This document shows, piece after piece, positions 19,133 to 29,097 of a stretch of DNA of 64,000 nt. The position numbers and the translations under genes are program-made. The stretch is from Chaetoceros tenuissimus (Eukaryota > Bacillariophyta > Thalassiosirophyceae > Chaetocerotales > Chaetocerotaceae), in the NCBI GenBank assembly GCA_021927905.1, contig BLLK01000047.1, positions 2,790,001 to 2,854,000 of the forward strand, read 5' to 3'. The notes below the pieces were generated by a model that saw nothing but the letters and a program-made list of their open reading frames with translations, did not search any database and had not been told where the DNA came from. How positions within the stretch are numbered: position 1 is the stretch's first letter; each line of letters starts with the position of its first letter.

Positions 19133-20167
19133 TTACTCTTTACTTTCTTCTTCACCCTCTAGTGTGTCCTCTGGAACAGGATCCTTCATGTCCAAATAGC
19201 TCTTATCGAAAAAGTGCAATCTCACGTATCCATCCTCTGCTCCACTAGCGTAACTCAATCCATTAGGACTCACTGCCAAAGCATTGATTGGTCCGAAATG
19301 TCCCTTGACAGTTCCAAATTCCTCCTCGTATACCAAGTGAAAGAATCTTGTCTCAAACTTTCCAACCTTACCCGAAGTAGTTGTTACACTCATTGCCTCT
19401 TGTCCTCCTCCTAGAAGAATGTGATCCTTGGTTTCAGAAATTACTGCATCATTCACTGGACGATCTGTTTTGTATGTTTTCAAATGATGTAAATCTACAA
19501 CGTCATAAAGTTTGGAAGTAAAATCTGCACTACTGGTGATGAAAAGTGTTTTCTCTTTGTTGAAACTAACTCTATTGATTTTCTTTTCGTGTGGAAAGAA
19601 TTCTTCCATTTCCTCTCCAGTGACTGGATCATATAGACGAATTGCACCGTTGTCAAAGGTGACGAAAAGTGCTTCGTTGAGGTTAAGCCATACAATGTTG
19701 GTTGGTTTCACTACTTTTCCATCTGACTGTTTTGGAAGGTCAATTTCAAGTTTAGGAACGTCAGAGAAGGAATCAGCTCCAATTGGTGCATCATATACGG
19801 ATATTTGCGCGTTGTGTCCTACGAATGGATCATTAATGGTTGCAAACATTTGGCATCCATCAGACCATGCCACTCCACGCACTGGACCATGATGAGTGAA
19901 GGTATGAATGATTTCCCCAGTTTCGCAGTTCCATAGGTTCACAGTTGCATCAGCAGAAGCAGTAATGAGTCTGGTAGAAAACCTGTCAACGTCCAAATCC
20001 CAGATAGTTCCCTTGTGCCCATTGAAGGTTCCAATTCTATCTCCGTTCTCAGCACGCCACATGGAAGGAGTGTGATCTTTGGAAGCAGTGAAGAGGAGAT
20101 CTCCATCGTAGTTGTACTTGACAACTGTTATTGAACGTTCGTGTCCCTTGAGAAGAATTGGTCTCAT
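19133..20167 (-). CDS. EIF3I: Translation initiation factor eIF3 subunit I (WD40)
   Basis: Intron-free gene of 344 residues starting at ATG 20167. The N-terminus MRPILLKGHERSITVVKYN, then DGDLLFTASKD, the GHKGTIWDLDVD and SADATVNLWNCETGE repeats and the late HFGPINALAVSPNGLSYASG repeat are those of eIF3i (TRIP1). It is a seven-bladed WD40 propeller in the eIF3 complex, which binds the small ribosomal subunit during initiation. Length matches the family (about 325-345). It is divergent from the silacidin-like gene. Confidence 0.96.
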   Translation of the reverse strand: MRPILLKGHERSITVVKYNYDGDLLFTASKDHTPSMWRAENGDRIGTFNGHKGTIWDLDVDRFSTRLITASADATVNLWNCETGEIIHTFTHHGPVRGVAWSDGCQMFATINDPFVGHNAQISVYDAPIGADSFSDVPKLEIDLPKQSDGKVVKPTNIVWLNLNEALFVTFDNGAIRLYDPVTGEEMEEFFPHEKKINRVSFNKEKTLFITSSADFTSKLYDVVDLHHLKTYKTDRPVNDAVISETKDHILLGGGQEAMSVTTTSGKVGKFETRFFHLVYEEEFGTVKGHFGPINALAVSPNGLSYASGAEDGYVRLHFFDKSYLDMKDPVPEDTLEGEEESKE

Positions 20168-20607
20168 AGTTATTTAAATGAAAAAAGTAGTCAAAGGTAA
20201 TAGACCGAGAATATGATTGATTAGGTAGTTGTTACACAAAAAAAGCCTTCGACTTTTCAACACAGCATGTTCAATGTATTGTTTCTACTACTGCCTGTGC
20301 ACGAGTTGCTTGCCATTCACCTATGTGGCCTGTGTGGCCAGGAAAAAGTGCGCGAAGATGTTCTTTATACAGCTATGTCTCTTGCTGATTAAAAGTGAAA
20401 AAAGGGAAACCCCCTCCCCCCTAATTCTTACGACTAGATTCTTCTGAATTTGATTTCGATTTCAAAAAACAGTTTGGAATTCTTTGGACGAGTATCGTTA
20501 TTTTAGAAACGATCAACAAATTTTCTTTAACATTAGCAAGTTCTCATAAAACAAAAAATTCAAAAAACTGAAAAGACAAACAAACGCAAACTACTCAAAA
20601 CACTACC
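20168..20607. promoter_or_regulatory. Shared upstream region of eIF3i and silacidin-like genes
   Basis: This 440-base gap lies between two divergent starts and has no believable gene. It includes a C-rich run near 20410-20422 and an A-rich tract just before the silacidin-like ATG. Confidence 0.35.
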
Positions 20608-21579
20608 ATGTACATCAAGCCAATCATCGTATTCACTCTTATTGCTGGAATTGCTGAAGCAAATCAATTTAATGGAGTTCGTGGGGCAATTAAAAAGCAA
20701 AACAATGCTGTTATCAATTCCAAGGATTATGAAGCTGATGTAATGGACAAGGTATGTTCACAAAAATATAATGCCAATGTTGTGAACAGAATATTCAAAT
20801 GAAAATGTGGTCGTTTATCTTAATTGTTATCCACTTTTCCAAAGCCAAAATCAAGACATTTGATGCAAAGATCTTCTGATAGCAGCAGCGACAGTAGCAG
20901 CAGCGACAGTAGTGATAGCTCATCCTCCTCGTCATCTTCTAGTGACAGCTCTTCCTCGGATAGCAGCAGCAGCGATAGCTCGTCCTCATCCTCATCTTCT
21001 TCTCGTCATCGTAGACATTTGATGCAAAGATCTTCTGATAGCAGTAGCAGTAGCAGCGATAGCCGCAGCGACAGTAGCAGCAGCGACAGTAGTGATAGCT
21101 CATCCTCCTCGTCATCTTCTAGTGACAGCTCTTCCTCGGATAGCAGCAGCAGCGATAGCTCGTCCTCGTCCTCATCTTCTTCTCGTCATCGTAGACATTT
21201 GATGCAAAGATCTTCTGATAGCAGCAGCAGTAGCAGCAGCAGTAGCAGCGATAGCCGCAGCGACAGTAGCAGCAGCGACAGTAGTGATAGCTCATCCTCC
21301 TCGTCATCTTCTAGTGACAGCTCTTCCTCGGATAGCAGCAGCAGCGATAGCTCGTCCTCGTCCTCATCTTCTTCTTCCTCTCGTCGTCATAGACATTTGA
21401 TGCAAAGATCTTCTGATAGCAGCAGCAGTAGCAGCGACAGTAGTCGCAGCGACAGTAGCAGCAGTGACAGTAGTGATAGCTCATCCTCCTCGTCATCTTC
21501 TAGTGACAGCTCTTCCTCGGATAGCAGCAGCAGCGATAGCTCGTCCTCGTCCTCATCTTCTTCTCGTCATCGTGAATAA
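20608..21579 (+). CDS. Secreted Ser/Asp repeat precursor, silacidin-like
   Basis: Two exons, 20608-20751 and 20845-21579, joined in phase 0, give 292 residues. Residues 1-18 form a signal peptide (IIVFTLIAGIAEA). After a short linker come four repeats made almost only of Ser and Asp, each opened by an R-H-L-M-Q-R-S-S-D block and preceded in units 2-4 by Arg/His-rich spacers. R-X-L is the processing site known from diatom silaffin and silacidin precursors, and silacidins are Ser/acidic phosphopeptides bound to the silica wall. I infer that this precursor is cut at RHL into four acidic, heavily phosphorylated peptides. It shares composition and layout rather than exact sequence with silacidin. 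Low complexity makes homology calls weak; a generic cell-surface Ser/Asp protein is the alternative. Confidence 0.72.
20854..21576 (+). repeat. Four tandem coding repeats of 159-198 bases
   Basis: Units begin at 20854, 21013, 21193 and 21391, each with AGACATTTGATGCAAAGATC. Within each unit an AGC/AGT-GAC block is followed by a TCN-rich block, so Ser is encoded by two codon families in separate halves. Units differ mainly by small expansions of AGC and TCT runs. Confidence 0.93.
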
Positions 21580-21788
21580 GTGTCACTTAGGATGAGTTTG
21601 ATTCGATCTAGGCGTACGTCCCGTTTTAATGCCGTAGGAGTAATATAATAATGCAGAATAATTTATTTTCCGTTTTCCTGTCACAACCTTTTTCAGTGTA
21701 TTCAATGTTATAATCAATGGAAAAGATATAAGAGTGAGAAGCTCATTTCAGCTTATTATTTCAATTAGTATAGGTACTGATCTCTTAG

Positions 21789-24317
21789 TCATAGCTCGCC
21801 TTCAATAACCTCTTCAACAGCTGTAGTTACGTTTTCGATCGCAGCAGAAGTGTTGTCTTTCCCTTCGAAAAAATAACGCACAAAGTAAAGGAAGGATTCA
21901 AGCCTCCAGCCATACAAACAAGTTGCAATTCTAAATAGAATCCTATTTACTGTAAAGGCCCCTCTTACAAACCAATGTACACTGAAGAGAAAAAATACAC
22001 ACTTCCACTTCATTACTTCTTTTGGAATGACGATAGTTTGATAGACTCTCGATACAGAAGAATAATCAGCTTCATTCAATCTCGATCTAATCGTCTTCAC
22101 ACCCTCTACGAATTGAGCAAAGCAACGGATAGAGATGTATGCAAGAGCAAGGTAAGCACCTACTACTAGTGCCACTTGCGCCACAAGAAGAAACAAATAT
22201 GAAGTCAGAACGGCCATCAAGATTTCCTGCCATTCTTCCTCGATTTCTGGAAATTTCTTAAAAATAAAAGAAATAACAACAGGTTGCAATGAGTTGATTA
22301 GACGGAGACACCTCCAAATCTTGAAATCAAAAAATGTGTAGCAAATTGCAGCCATCATATTTGCAGAAGCAACCATACGGATAGAAACATCTTTTGCTGC
22401 TGTGAGTATGTGATTTTCGAGATAATTTCTCATTTCAAGCTGATCTTTCTTTTCCATTTGATATATGTCACGGCCTTTTTTCTTGCCTTTTTTCTTTGTG
22501 ACAATACCCCAGGAGCAAAGCTGTCCTATATCGTCAGACGGCCCCCCTAGTTCCGATGGCAAAAAGGTTGGGTTTGCATATGAGAGTGTAGCAAAAATGC
22601 CAAAATAATCTGCATTTTCTCTTTTCAAAGCATGCTCCATTATCTGTGTCAATGTGACTTTGGCAATCACTTCGGCTTGCGAACCATAGGCATACCTATG
22701 CACTGTTAAAAGTGATCGACAGCGTGGACATTCTCCAACACAAGGATCTTGCGAATACCCTATTCCCAGTCCAAACGGCCTTGGAGTGTTGCCTTGAAGC
22801 GTCTTGACCATACAGTTATGACAAAATCTGGTTGTGCTGGTGTCGTCACCGCCACCATCAGTTTGATCGCTGACTCCACAACATGGAAGAACAACAAAAG
22901 AATTGCCGTAGCGTGGTCGCGTAAAACAAATGGCACATTGATTCGTTTCATCATCATCACTTTCATTTTCGTCTTCAATGTCGACACTGAGATCCTCGTC
23001 ATCGTCAGAGGATTCATAAGAAGAAGAGGAAGAGGAGCTGTTTCTTCTAACAACCAACGCAGGCATGTCTCCAAAATTGTTGGAATCGGAATTAGAATCG
23101 GAATGAGAGTCCGAATCGGAACTATCGGAATAGTTTGCCGCCTCTCGACGAGATATGAGTACAGGCATATTTTCGTATCCTTCACTATCATCATCACTAT
23201 CATGATCATCAGCATACGATTCACTGTCTTCACTTGCATCATCTTCAGGTACATAACTGGAGTCGTCGCTATCTGAGTCATCTACATTTTCTTGAGGTGC
23301 ACTATCAGGATTTGCTTCTGCTGAATTATGGCGGTCGATAAGAGGCGGCATTTCGTCAGAAGCATCGTCATCTGATTCACCATCATTGTATAGGGCCATC
23401 GAAATTTCATAACCTTCCCCTCTAGAGATTCTTTCATTCATGCAATACTCGCAATCACAACTCTCGTCGTCATCTTCGTCATATGCATCTAGATCATCGT
23501 AGTCCTCGTCCTCGTCCTCTTCACTGTCTACATCTTCAACAATGATTTCTTCGTTTTGTTGATGATCACTGCGCCTTCTTTTAGTAGCTCTTCTACTTCT
23601 TCGCCCTCTTGGAGCCGAGTTTCCTGTTGCCACCCCAATAGAAAATGAATTTTCAGAATTGACTTGAAAACTTGTTGCGAAAGTTGGAGTAGCGGTGGCA
23701 TTTATTTCAGTTGTTTCAGCATTGCCAAAACCAGAAGCAGATGCTGAGCCAAATGTAAAGACTGGCCTTCGTACTTCATTTTCATTAGTTTCATTATCTT
23801 CGATGGTATCTGGAGAAGATGCAGTATTTGAGGTAGGAGCAATTTCGGAGTTGTGTTTTTGAGGCAAAGAATTGATTCCAAGGTGATCCCATTCAAGTTC
23901 ATCGTTGATTTTCAATATCTCTTCGCTATCGCTCTCATTGGCACTAATTTTTTGTTCTTCTTCATTTTCAATCATGTTTGTTTCATTTGTATCTTTGATC
24001 GTTTCTTCTTTGATCATATCTTTTGGGAGAGATGTGTTTCTGTCTGAGTTCATCGACTCGGGATGCTCGTGAGGCTTGGAAGGAGATTTTGTGTCAATTG
24101 CTGCTGGTTTTGCATCGACTTCTTCCTTTCCGCTCAAACTTGCTTCTCCTTCATCACTACTAGGAATATAATTGAGATACTTTTCATCATCAGATGTGAG
24201 CGGAGGCAAATCTTCTAGACTATTACAAGAGGAATGATTGCAGCTATCTTCTTGTGACTGGCTGCTCCCATCTACTTTGGTTTCAGAATTTTCATTCGTA
24301 CTTTTTCCAGAAAACAT
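21789..24317 (-). CDS. Acidic RING-like zinc-binding membrane protein
   Basis: Intron-free; the first ATG is at 24317, giving 842 residues. The N-terminal half is very rich in Asp, Glu and Ser, with a basic patch (RGRRSRRATKRRR) that could be a nuclear or RNA-binding signal. A zinc-binding module follows at about 460-560: CAICF, LPCCGVS, FCHNCM, then CVGECPRCRS. The CxxC...CPxC spacing is RING-like with an insert. The C-terminal 200 residues contain at least two hydrophobic helices (YLFLLVAQVALVVGAYLALAY region and FFLFSVHWFVRG region). An E3 ubiquitin ligase anchored in a membrane is plausible, but I do not recognise a specific family. The last 60 residues are acidic. Confidence 0.7.
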   Translation of the reverse strand: MFSGKSTNENSETKVDGSSQSQEDSCNHSSCNSLEDLPPLTSDDEKYLNYIPSSDEGEASLSGKEEVDAKPAAIDTKSPSKPHEHPESMNSDRNTSLPKDMIKEETIKDTNETNMIENEEEQKISANESDSEEILKINDELEWDHLGINSLPQKHNSEIAPTSNTASSPDTIEDNETNENEVRRPVFTFGSASASGFGNAETTEINATATPTFATSFQVNSENSFSIGVATGNSAPRGRRSRRATKRRRSDHQQNEEIIVEDVDSEEDEDEDYDDLDAYDEDDDESCDCEYCMNERISRGEGYEISMALYNDGESDDDASDEMPPLIDRHNSAEANPDSAPQENVDDSDSDDSSYVPEDDASEDSESYADDHDSDDDSEGYENMPVLISRREAANYSDSSDSDSHSDSNSDSNNFGDMPALVVRRNSSSSSSSYESSDDDEDLSVDIEDENESDDDETNQCAICFTRPRYGNSFVVLPCCGVSDQTDGGGDDTSTTRFCHNCMVKTLQGNTPRPFGLGIGYSQDPCVGECPRCRSLLTVHRYAYGSQAEVIAKVTLTQIMEHALKRENADYFGIFATLSYANPTFLPSELGGPSDDIGQLCSWGIVTKKKGKKKGRDIYQMEKKDQLEMRNYLENHILTAAKDVSIRMVASANMMAAICYTFFDFKIWRCLRLINSLQPVVISFIFKKFPEIEEEWQEILMAVLTSYLFLLVAQVALVVGAYLALAYISIRCFAQFVEGVKTIRSRLNEADYSSVSRVYQTIVIPKEVMKWKCVFFLFSVHWFVRGAFTVNRILFRIATCLYGWRLESFLYFVRYFFEGKDNTSAAIENVTTAVEEVIEGEL

Positions 24318-24709
24318 GTTTCTTTTCAATTTTCTTTTTAGCAGAGTGTCTTTCTACCTCAATCAGAAGTGAAAATTCTGTAGGCTTAAGGATAGGTATA
24401 GTGATTGAAGGGTGAAGTAGTTCTAGAGTCACTAAGTTGAATTGATGGTAGTTGAATGGCATCATTGATTCAAAAACAGCAAAACAGCTCTCTGAAAAGA
24501 AACAAGCAGCCTGCACTTGGTACGAGTAAGTACGTACTATAGCGTGAAAGCACTACCGTTGGAATCGTAACGTCTACAAATTCGTCACATTTTGTTCATC
24601 ATGCAAGAAGAAATCATCCCATCTGAATCCCTGTGAAATGCGCTACAAGAAGAAATAAAATAAAAGCTTGCAATTTGCAAACCCAAATAAATTGCAAAAG
24701 AAATGCAAA
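24318..24709. promoter_or_regulatory. Divergent intergenic region, RING-like gene / RIB43A
   Basis: This 392-base gap lies between two divergent start codons. I see no gene and no clear motif. Confidence 0.35.
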
Positions 24710-25872
24710 ATGGTGAAAAAAGTGAAAGAGCGCGAAAATCTTGAGCATGCAAGAGCTCTTGCCATGAGGCAAAGATTTGAAGAACGAACAAAGCATTTTC
24801 TGAATGCAAAACAGAGAACAATTGGGATTAATAAAGAGGCACTTGATGAACAAGTGAATGAAAAATGCCGGATGCAGCAAGCTGAAAAGATGCAAAATGA
24901 AGAAGAAGGTAGAGTATTTTGTTTTTTAATAAGCCATGGTGCTTTGATACTACTGAGGATTCTCATATTGATCTTTATCTTCCTACAGCAACGGAATTAA
25001 AAGCTTTGTGTGACTATCTAGAAAAGCAAGGGAAAAAGAAGGAAGAGGATATCATGGAGAGACAACAAGATGTCAACCAGACCTTGGCATATCAAATGAC
25101 CCTTCCAAAGAACAATGCTTTGAAGAAGGATGGTCCTTTAGACCTAGAAAGGTGTGGTCCATCATCTCTTCAGTGTTTCGATGGTGAAGATCGTGAACAT
25201 GATGAGAGGAGAAAATTGCAACAGCAGCAGTTGCAAATATGGTGTATGCAGGGGATTCATGAGTCTAGTAGTAAACAGCGTCAGGAGGAGCAGAAAGAGA
25301 ATGAATATGCTACATACGTCTTGGAGGAAGATAACGTACGTTGCACTGTTGCAAAGGAATCAGAATTGCAAAAGAGGCAAGATAAAGTTGATGTTATGCA
25401 GGAAAATATGCTTTTGGCGGAGGAACGGCGAATAGCAAAGATGAATGAAGATAAACTACAAAAGGAACTTGAAAGGAAAGAGACGGAATTTATTTCCTCC
25501 TCGTCTTTTTACTGCGAAGAAACGGAGAGTAGAAAAGGGCGACCGGATCATTTCAAAGGATTTTCCTCGGACAAACTACAATCAATTATTGCAGACAATG
25601 AACAAGTAGCGTTAGAAAAACAACTTTTGAAAGAGGATGAAAAGAAGTTAGAAAGAGACTGGGCATCTTATGGAGACGACTTGGTCGCACAAATGGATAT
25701 TGCAGAGATTGAGAAGAATAAGTGGAGACAAAAGGAAAAGGAGCTTCTACTGCAAACCCTAGCACAACAAAGAGAAGAGCAAATGCAAGCGAAACGGATG
25801 ATGGAGCAAGAGCGGCGAGAACTTTTCTCAGGCGAAACATTCTTCTCCAAATTTGGGACATCGTGTCGATGA
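24710..25872 (+). CDS. RIB43A-like axonemal protofilament protein
   Basis: Two exons, 24710-24908 and 24989-25872, give 360 residues; first ATG at 24710. The protein is one long charged coiled coil. It matches RIB43A/RIBC2 in order: KQRTIGINKEALDEQVNEK (animal TIGVDKEALDQQVEEKK), NNALKKDGP, FDGEDREHDERRKLQQQQ (animal GEDLNFHERKKFQEEQ) and GRPDHFKGFSSDKLQSI (animal PDRWKGMTQEQLEQI). Length fits (about 380). RIB43A proteins line the inside of axonemal doublet microtubules, so the organism should build a flagellum at some stage. The intron is short (80 bases) with a gtagag donor, weaker than others here. Confidence 0.87.
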
Positions 25873-26212
25873 AAAATAGATTGAATAAAAATAATCATTC
25901 TTTCTTTTGTTAAATTGTATGTGAAATACTTTTTATTTTATTTAGTCAATTGCAAATGACATTTTGTGATGATTAAAGTTTCAATTGTGATCTGCAACTA
26001 GTCTCACTCTTTTTACATTGAAACAACACGTTCAACCTCAGTAAAGTGAAGTCTCACCTCTCTAAATGCTGAAAGCATTGAACATCGATCGACTGCGTTT
26101 GTAAAATCAAAGTTGCAAGTTTACATCTCTGTACAAAAGTTCCAAATAAGATTTGCTGTCTGTGAAGCCTATCGCTTGGTGAAGCAAACTAAATTTTTCT
26201 CAACAAACAAAG
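25873..26212. other. Intergenic region, no gene seen
   Basis: This 340-base AT-rich gap between two same-strand genes carries the RIB43A 3' end and the promoter of the next gene. Nothing specific was found. Confidence 0.35.
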
Positions 26213-28173
26213 ATGGATGTCTTTGCCGAGTCCTTGCGTGGTGACGGGATTTCGTTTGCATTCTTTCATCATTTATGGAGTCGCAACAAAGGCCAGGAAA
26301 AGAAAGAAAATGTAGAACCAAACAGTCCCAATGTACTAGAGAATCAAATTCGATTACCTGATACAGTCATTTTTCGATTAGGACAACCTTTGCAATGGTA
26401 TTTTACAAGTCAGAGGGGAGGAGTGGTAAATATTCTGAAAAAACGCAAGCAAAACATAAACGTGGAAAAGATTGAAGAGACATTTCTTCGAAAGGCAGGA
26501 TGTAAATCTGACAAGGAAAGTTTTCCAAAACAGAAAATTATTGCATATTTTATTGCGTCGCCTGATGGACCCAACACTGCGAAAGAGACAGAAGATCATG
26601 ATTGGTCAGAAACTTGCGATATTGAATACTTTGATGAGGAGGGGTTGCGTAAGTTTGTCAATCATAAAGTCTCTTTTGTTTGTTCATTGAGCTCATCTAT
26701 TTCTTACTCTGACGTATAGACCAGTTTTTATTCCACGAAAGAAAAAGTAGAAATGGAATTCTACAAAGATTTATCGATCCATCAGGATGTGGTACAAAGA
26801 ATACACAAATCAGAGCGATTTGTACTCCAACGCTTTGTGTTTTGGAGCGACGAAAGACCAAACAAAACCTGAACGATACTAGATATGGATTGTACGAAAG
26901 AGCAGTCACATTTGAGGGTCCAGAGATGTACAGCACATCGTTACCTATACATGGCAAAGCTCTTCCAACAAAACTGCGGAATTGTTGCAAAAAGGTTCTT
27001 GACGATGTTGCTTGTACAATTTCAAATCGATCCCGAAAAGCGGAATATAAGGGAGACATTCGAATGGTTTTGAACCTCAAGATTGATAGCAAGGATAGAG
27101 TCTGGATTCTATATAGTAGCTCAATTAGATCAATTACTCCCAAATCATCTCTGCTACCAGACTTGCAATCAAGCAATATTGATGAAATTAATTCGGCTAC
27201 CCTCAACATCCAAGATGTTGTTTCATTTTCATCAAGTATAAAGTTGAACGAGAACCCAAACCACGATCCTAATCGATCAATCTCTAATAGACGGGGCTAT
27301 GAGGATTGTCCATCTTGTGGGAAAAGTTGCGACAGTGATAACTTTCATCCAGTTCCATTCAAAACAATTATTTCACATTTTGAGAGAGTCATATCTCTTT
27401 CCGATAATATTTGGCCTCCATCATCAAACCTCATTCAAAATGCAGGAGGCGTGGGATTTGGAACTATTGACGAAAACAGAAAGGGATCTCTTGAGGAAGC
27501 AAAATTAATTCCACCTGTCATTCGACATTTGCATGGTAACATGAAAGTGGGAGGGTATCGGCGTTATCGAACAGATCCACTTTTTCTTCATCGGCAATGT
27601 GAAATGTGCGAAAGCTGTTTCTTGTCCTACGCAAACTTGTCAAGCACGTCATTTCAAATTACACAACCTATAGCAGTTGACAATGATCTGACTTTTGCGA
27701 AAAGATTAGATTGTAGAGAGGAGGTGAACAATACAAAGAGAGAAACCAAGCTACCAAGAAACAAAAACACAAAAGTAGATGAGAAGAAAAAGGGTAACCT
27801 TTTTCGAAATCTTGAAGTTAAAGTCCAAACACAGTCTGAAGTAGTTCTCGCAACAGAAAATGACCATGATGCATCTACATTCATGCCACTTTCTTATGAT
27901 CAAATAGAATCATATAACAATCCTCTCCTACACCTCCTCAAAAAAGACGTAACCAAGAACAAAGTAAAGAAGGAAGCGGTTAATCCTTACCTCGTCCCCA
28001 TGAACTTAGTACAGCCTTCATCAAATCATCGCAAAAAAGAGAGGAAGAACAAAGAGGATTCAGGGCAAAATGTGAATGTAAAGGACAATCTTAGTGACAA
28101 CAGATACTTCGAACTAACACCTGAAGATATAAAGCTAGTACAACAAATCACAGGTGAACTGCAAAGTAAGTAA
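26213..28173 (+). CDS. Conserved-looking protein with CxxC motifs, function unknown
   Basis: Two exons, 26213-26648 and 26720-28173, give 629 residues. The core (about 145-320) reads like a folded, conserved domain: LQRFIDPSGCGTKNTQIRAI, then LCVLERRK, YERAVTFEGPE and DIRMVLNLKIDSKDRVWILY. Two cysteine clusters follow, CPSCGKSC and CEMCESC, which may bind zinc. The N-terminus contains an ILKKRKQNINVEKIEETF segment that looks like a short helical module. The C-terminal 150 residues are basic and low-complexity. I do not recognise a named family. It sits directly downstream of RIB43A on the same strand; a flagellar role is only a guess from that neighbour. Confidence 0.7.
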
Positions 28174-29097
28174 ATAAAAAATATCAACAGTATCCCTCCC
28201 TTGTCTTCGTTTGGCTTTTCCTCTTTTCTCTAGCTGATCCATAGCCTGCATTTGCTGGAAATGGTGTAAATGTATGTTGGTCTTTGCCAAGAAGCAAGAA
28301 TATAGTTGTTGACGACTGTGACCTTTTCCCTGTTCTAGTGAGTACATGGTTCTCCTTTCTTTTGTCATGGTATTTGGAAAGCCCTCATTAATGTAACCGT
28401 CAAAATCAATTCAATCCCCATTGAAAAGGAGCTCCTAAATTTGAGATGGTCTCCAATCATCTAGAAATTCGTTGTGAGATTCTATTTATCTCTTGTTGTG
28501 ACTCCATTCCTCGCCATCCTCTGCTACTTTTAATCTCTATCGTTGAATAACTTGAGAATCTTATTTGCCCGCTGCCATTTTGATTGTCTATGAAAAGAGT
28601 GAGTCGAGTCGAGTCGAGTCATGGGACATGTGCTCTGTGCTCGAATATCAATGTAGGACCGCACTAAAATCATGTCAATTATATCATGAAAACAAAAAAA
28701 ATTTTAAATTTGTACAAGAAGTCTGCAGAGTAGAGCGGCAGTTTACCGTTCACAACATCTTTGTGCAACTTTGCTTGGATGTCCGACTGAAACATTGTGA
28801 CTGGTACTCGTCTTTATCCAGTAGACAAGGAAAGATCATATCATCATACGAGAAATCTTTTGCGTTCATCCTCATAAAATACTATTTCAATCATATAATA
28901 CAATTTTACTTCCTTTTTACTGGTTCCCGACTTGCAATCACAATTCCTCACTACGCTTTTCTTCATATCCTTCAGTCATGATGTAGACAGGAGTATGGTG
29001 AGAGGTGAAATGTTGTTGCTTCTTAGCTCCTCTTCTTATATTACATACAGGACTTTTCGCTATAAAAATTTAATTTAAACTTTAAGTACAGATTTAT
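28174..29097. other. Long intergenic region with a GAGTC pentamer repeat
   Basis: No supported gene in 924 bases. The repeat (GAGTC)x4 lies at 28601-28620. Open frames here lack an ATG, recognisable domains or plausible splice context. This is the convergent 3' space of the unknown protein and DapL. Confidence 0.4.

Noticed and set aside
21119-21496. Cys/Tyr-rich frames antisense to the Ser/Asp repeats
   Set aside because: They are the mirror of AGC/TCN repeats and end where the repeat units end. No independent start or gene signals.
28565-28981. 138-residue open frame on the plus strand
   Set aside because: It begins at a TTG, has no domain or signal, and its first codons run over a GAGTC tandem repeat. 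AT-rich chance frame more likely.
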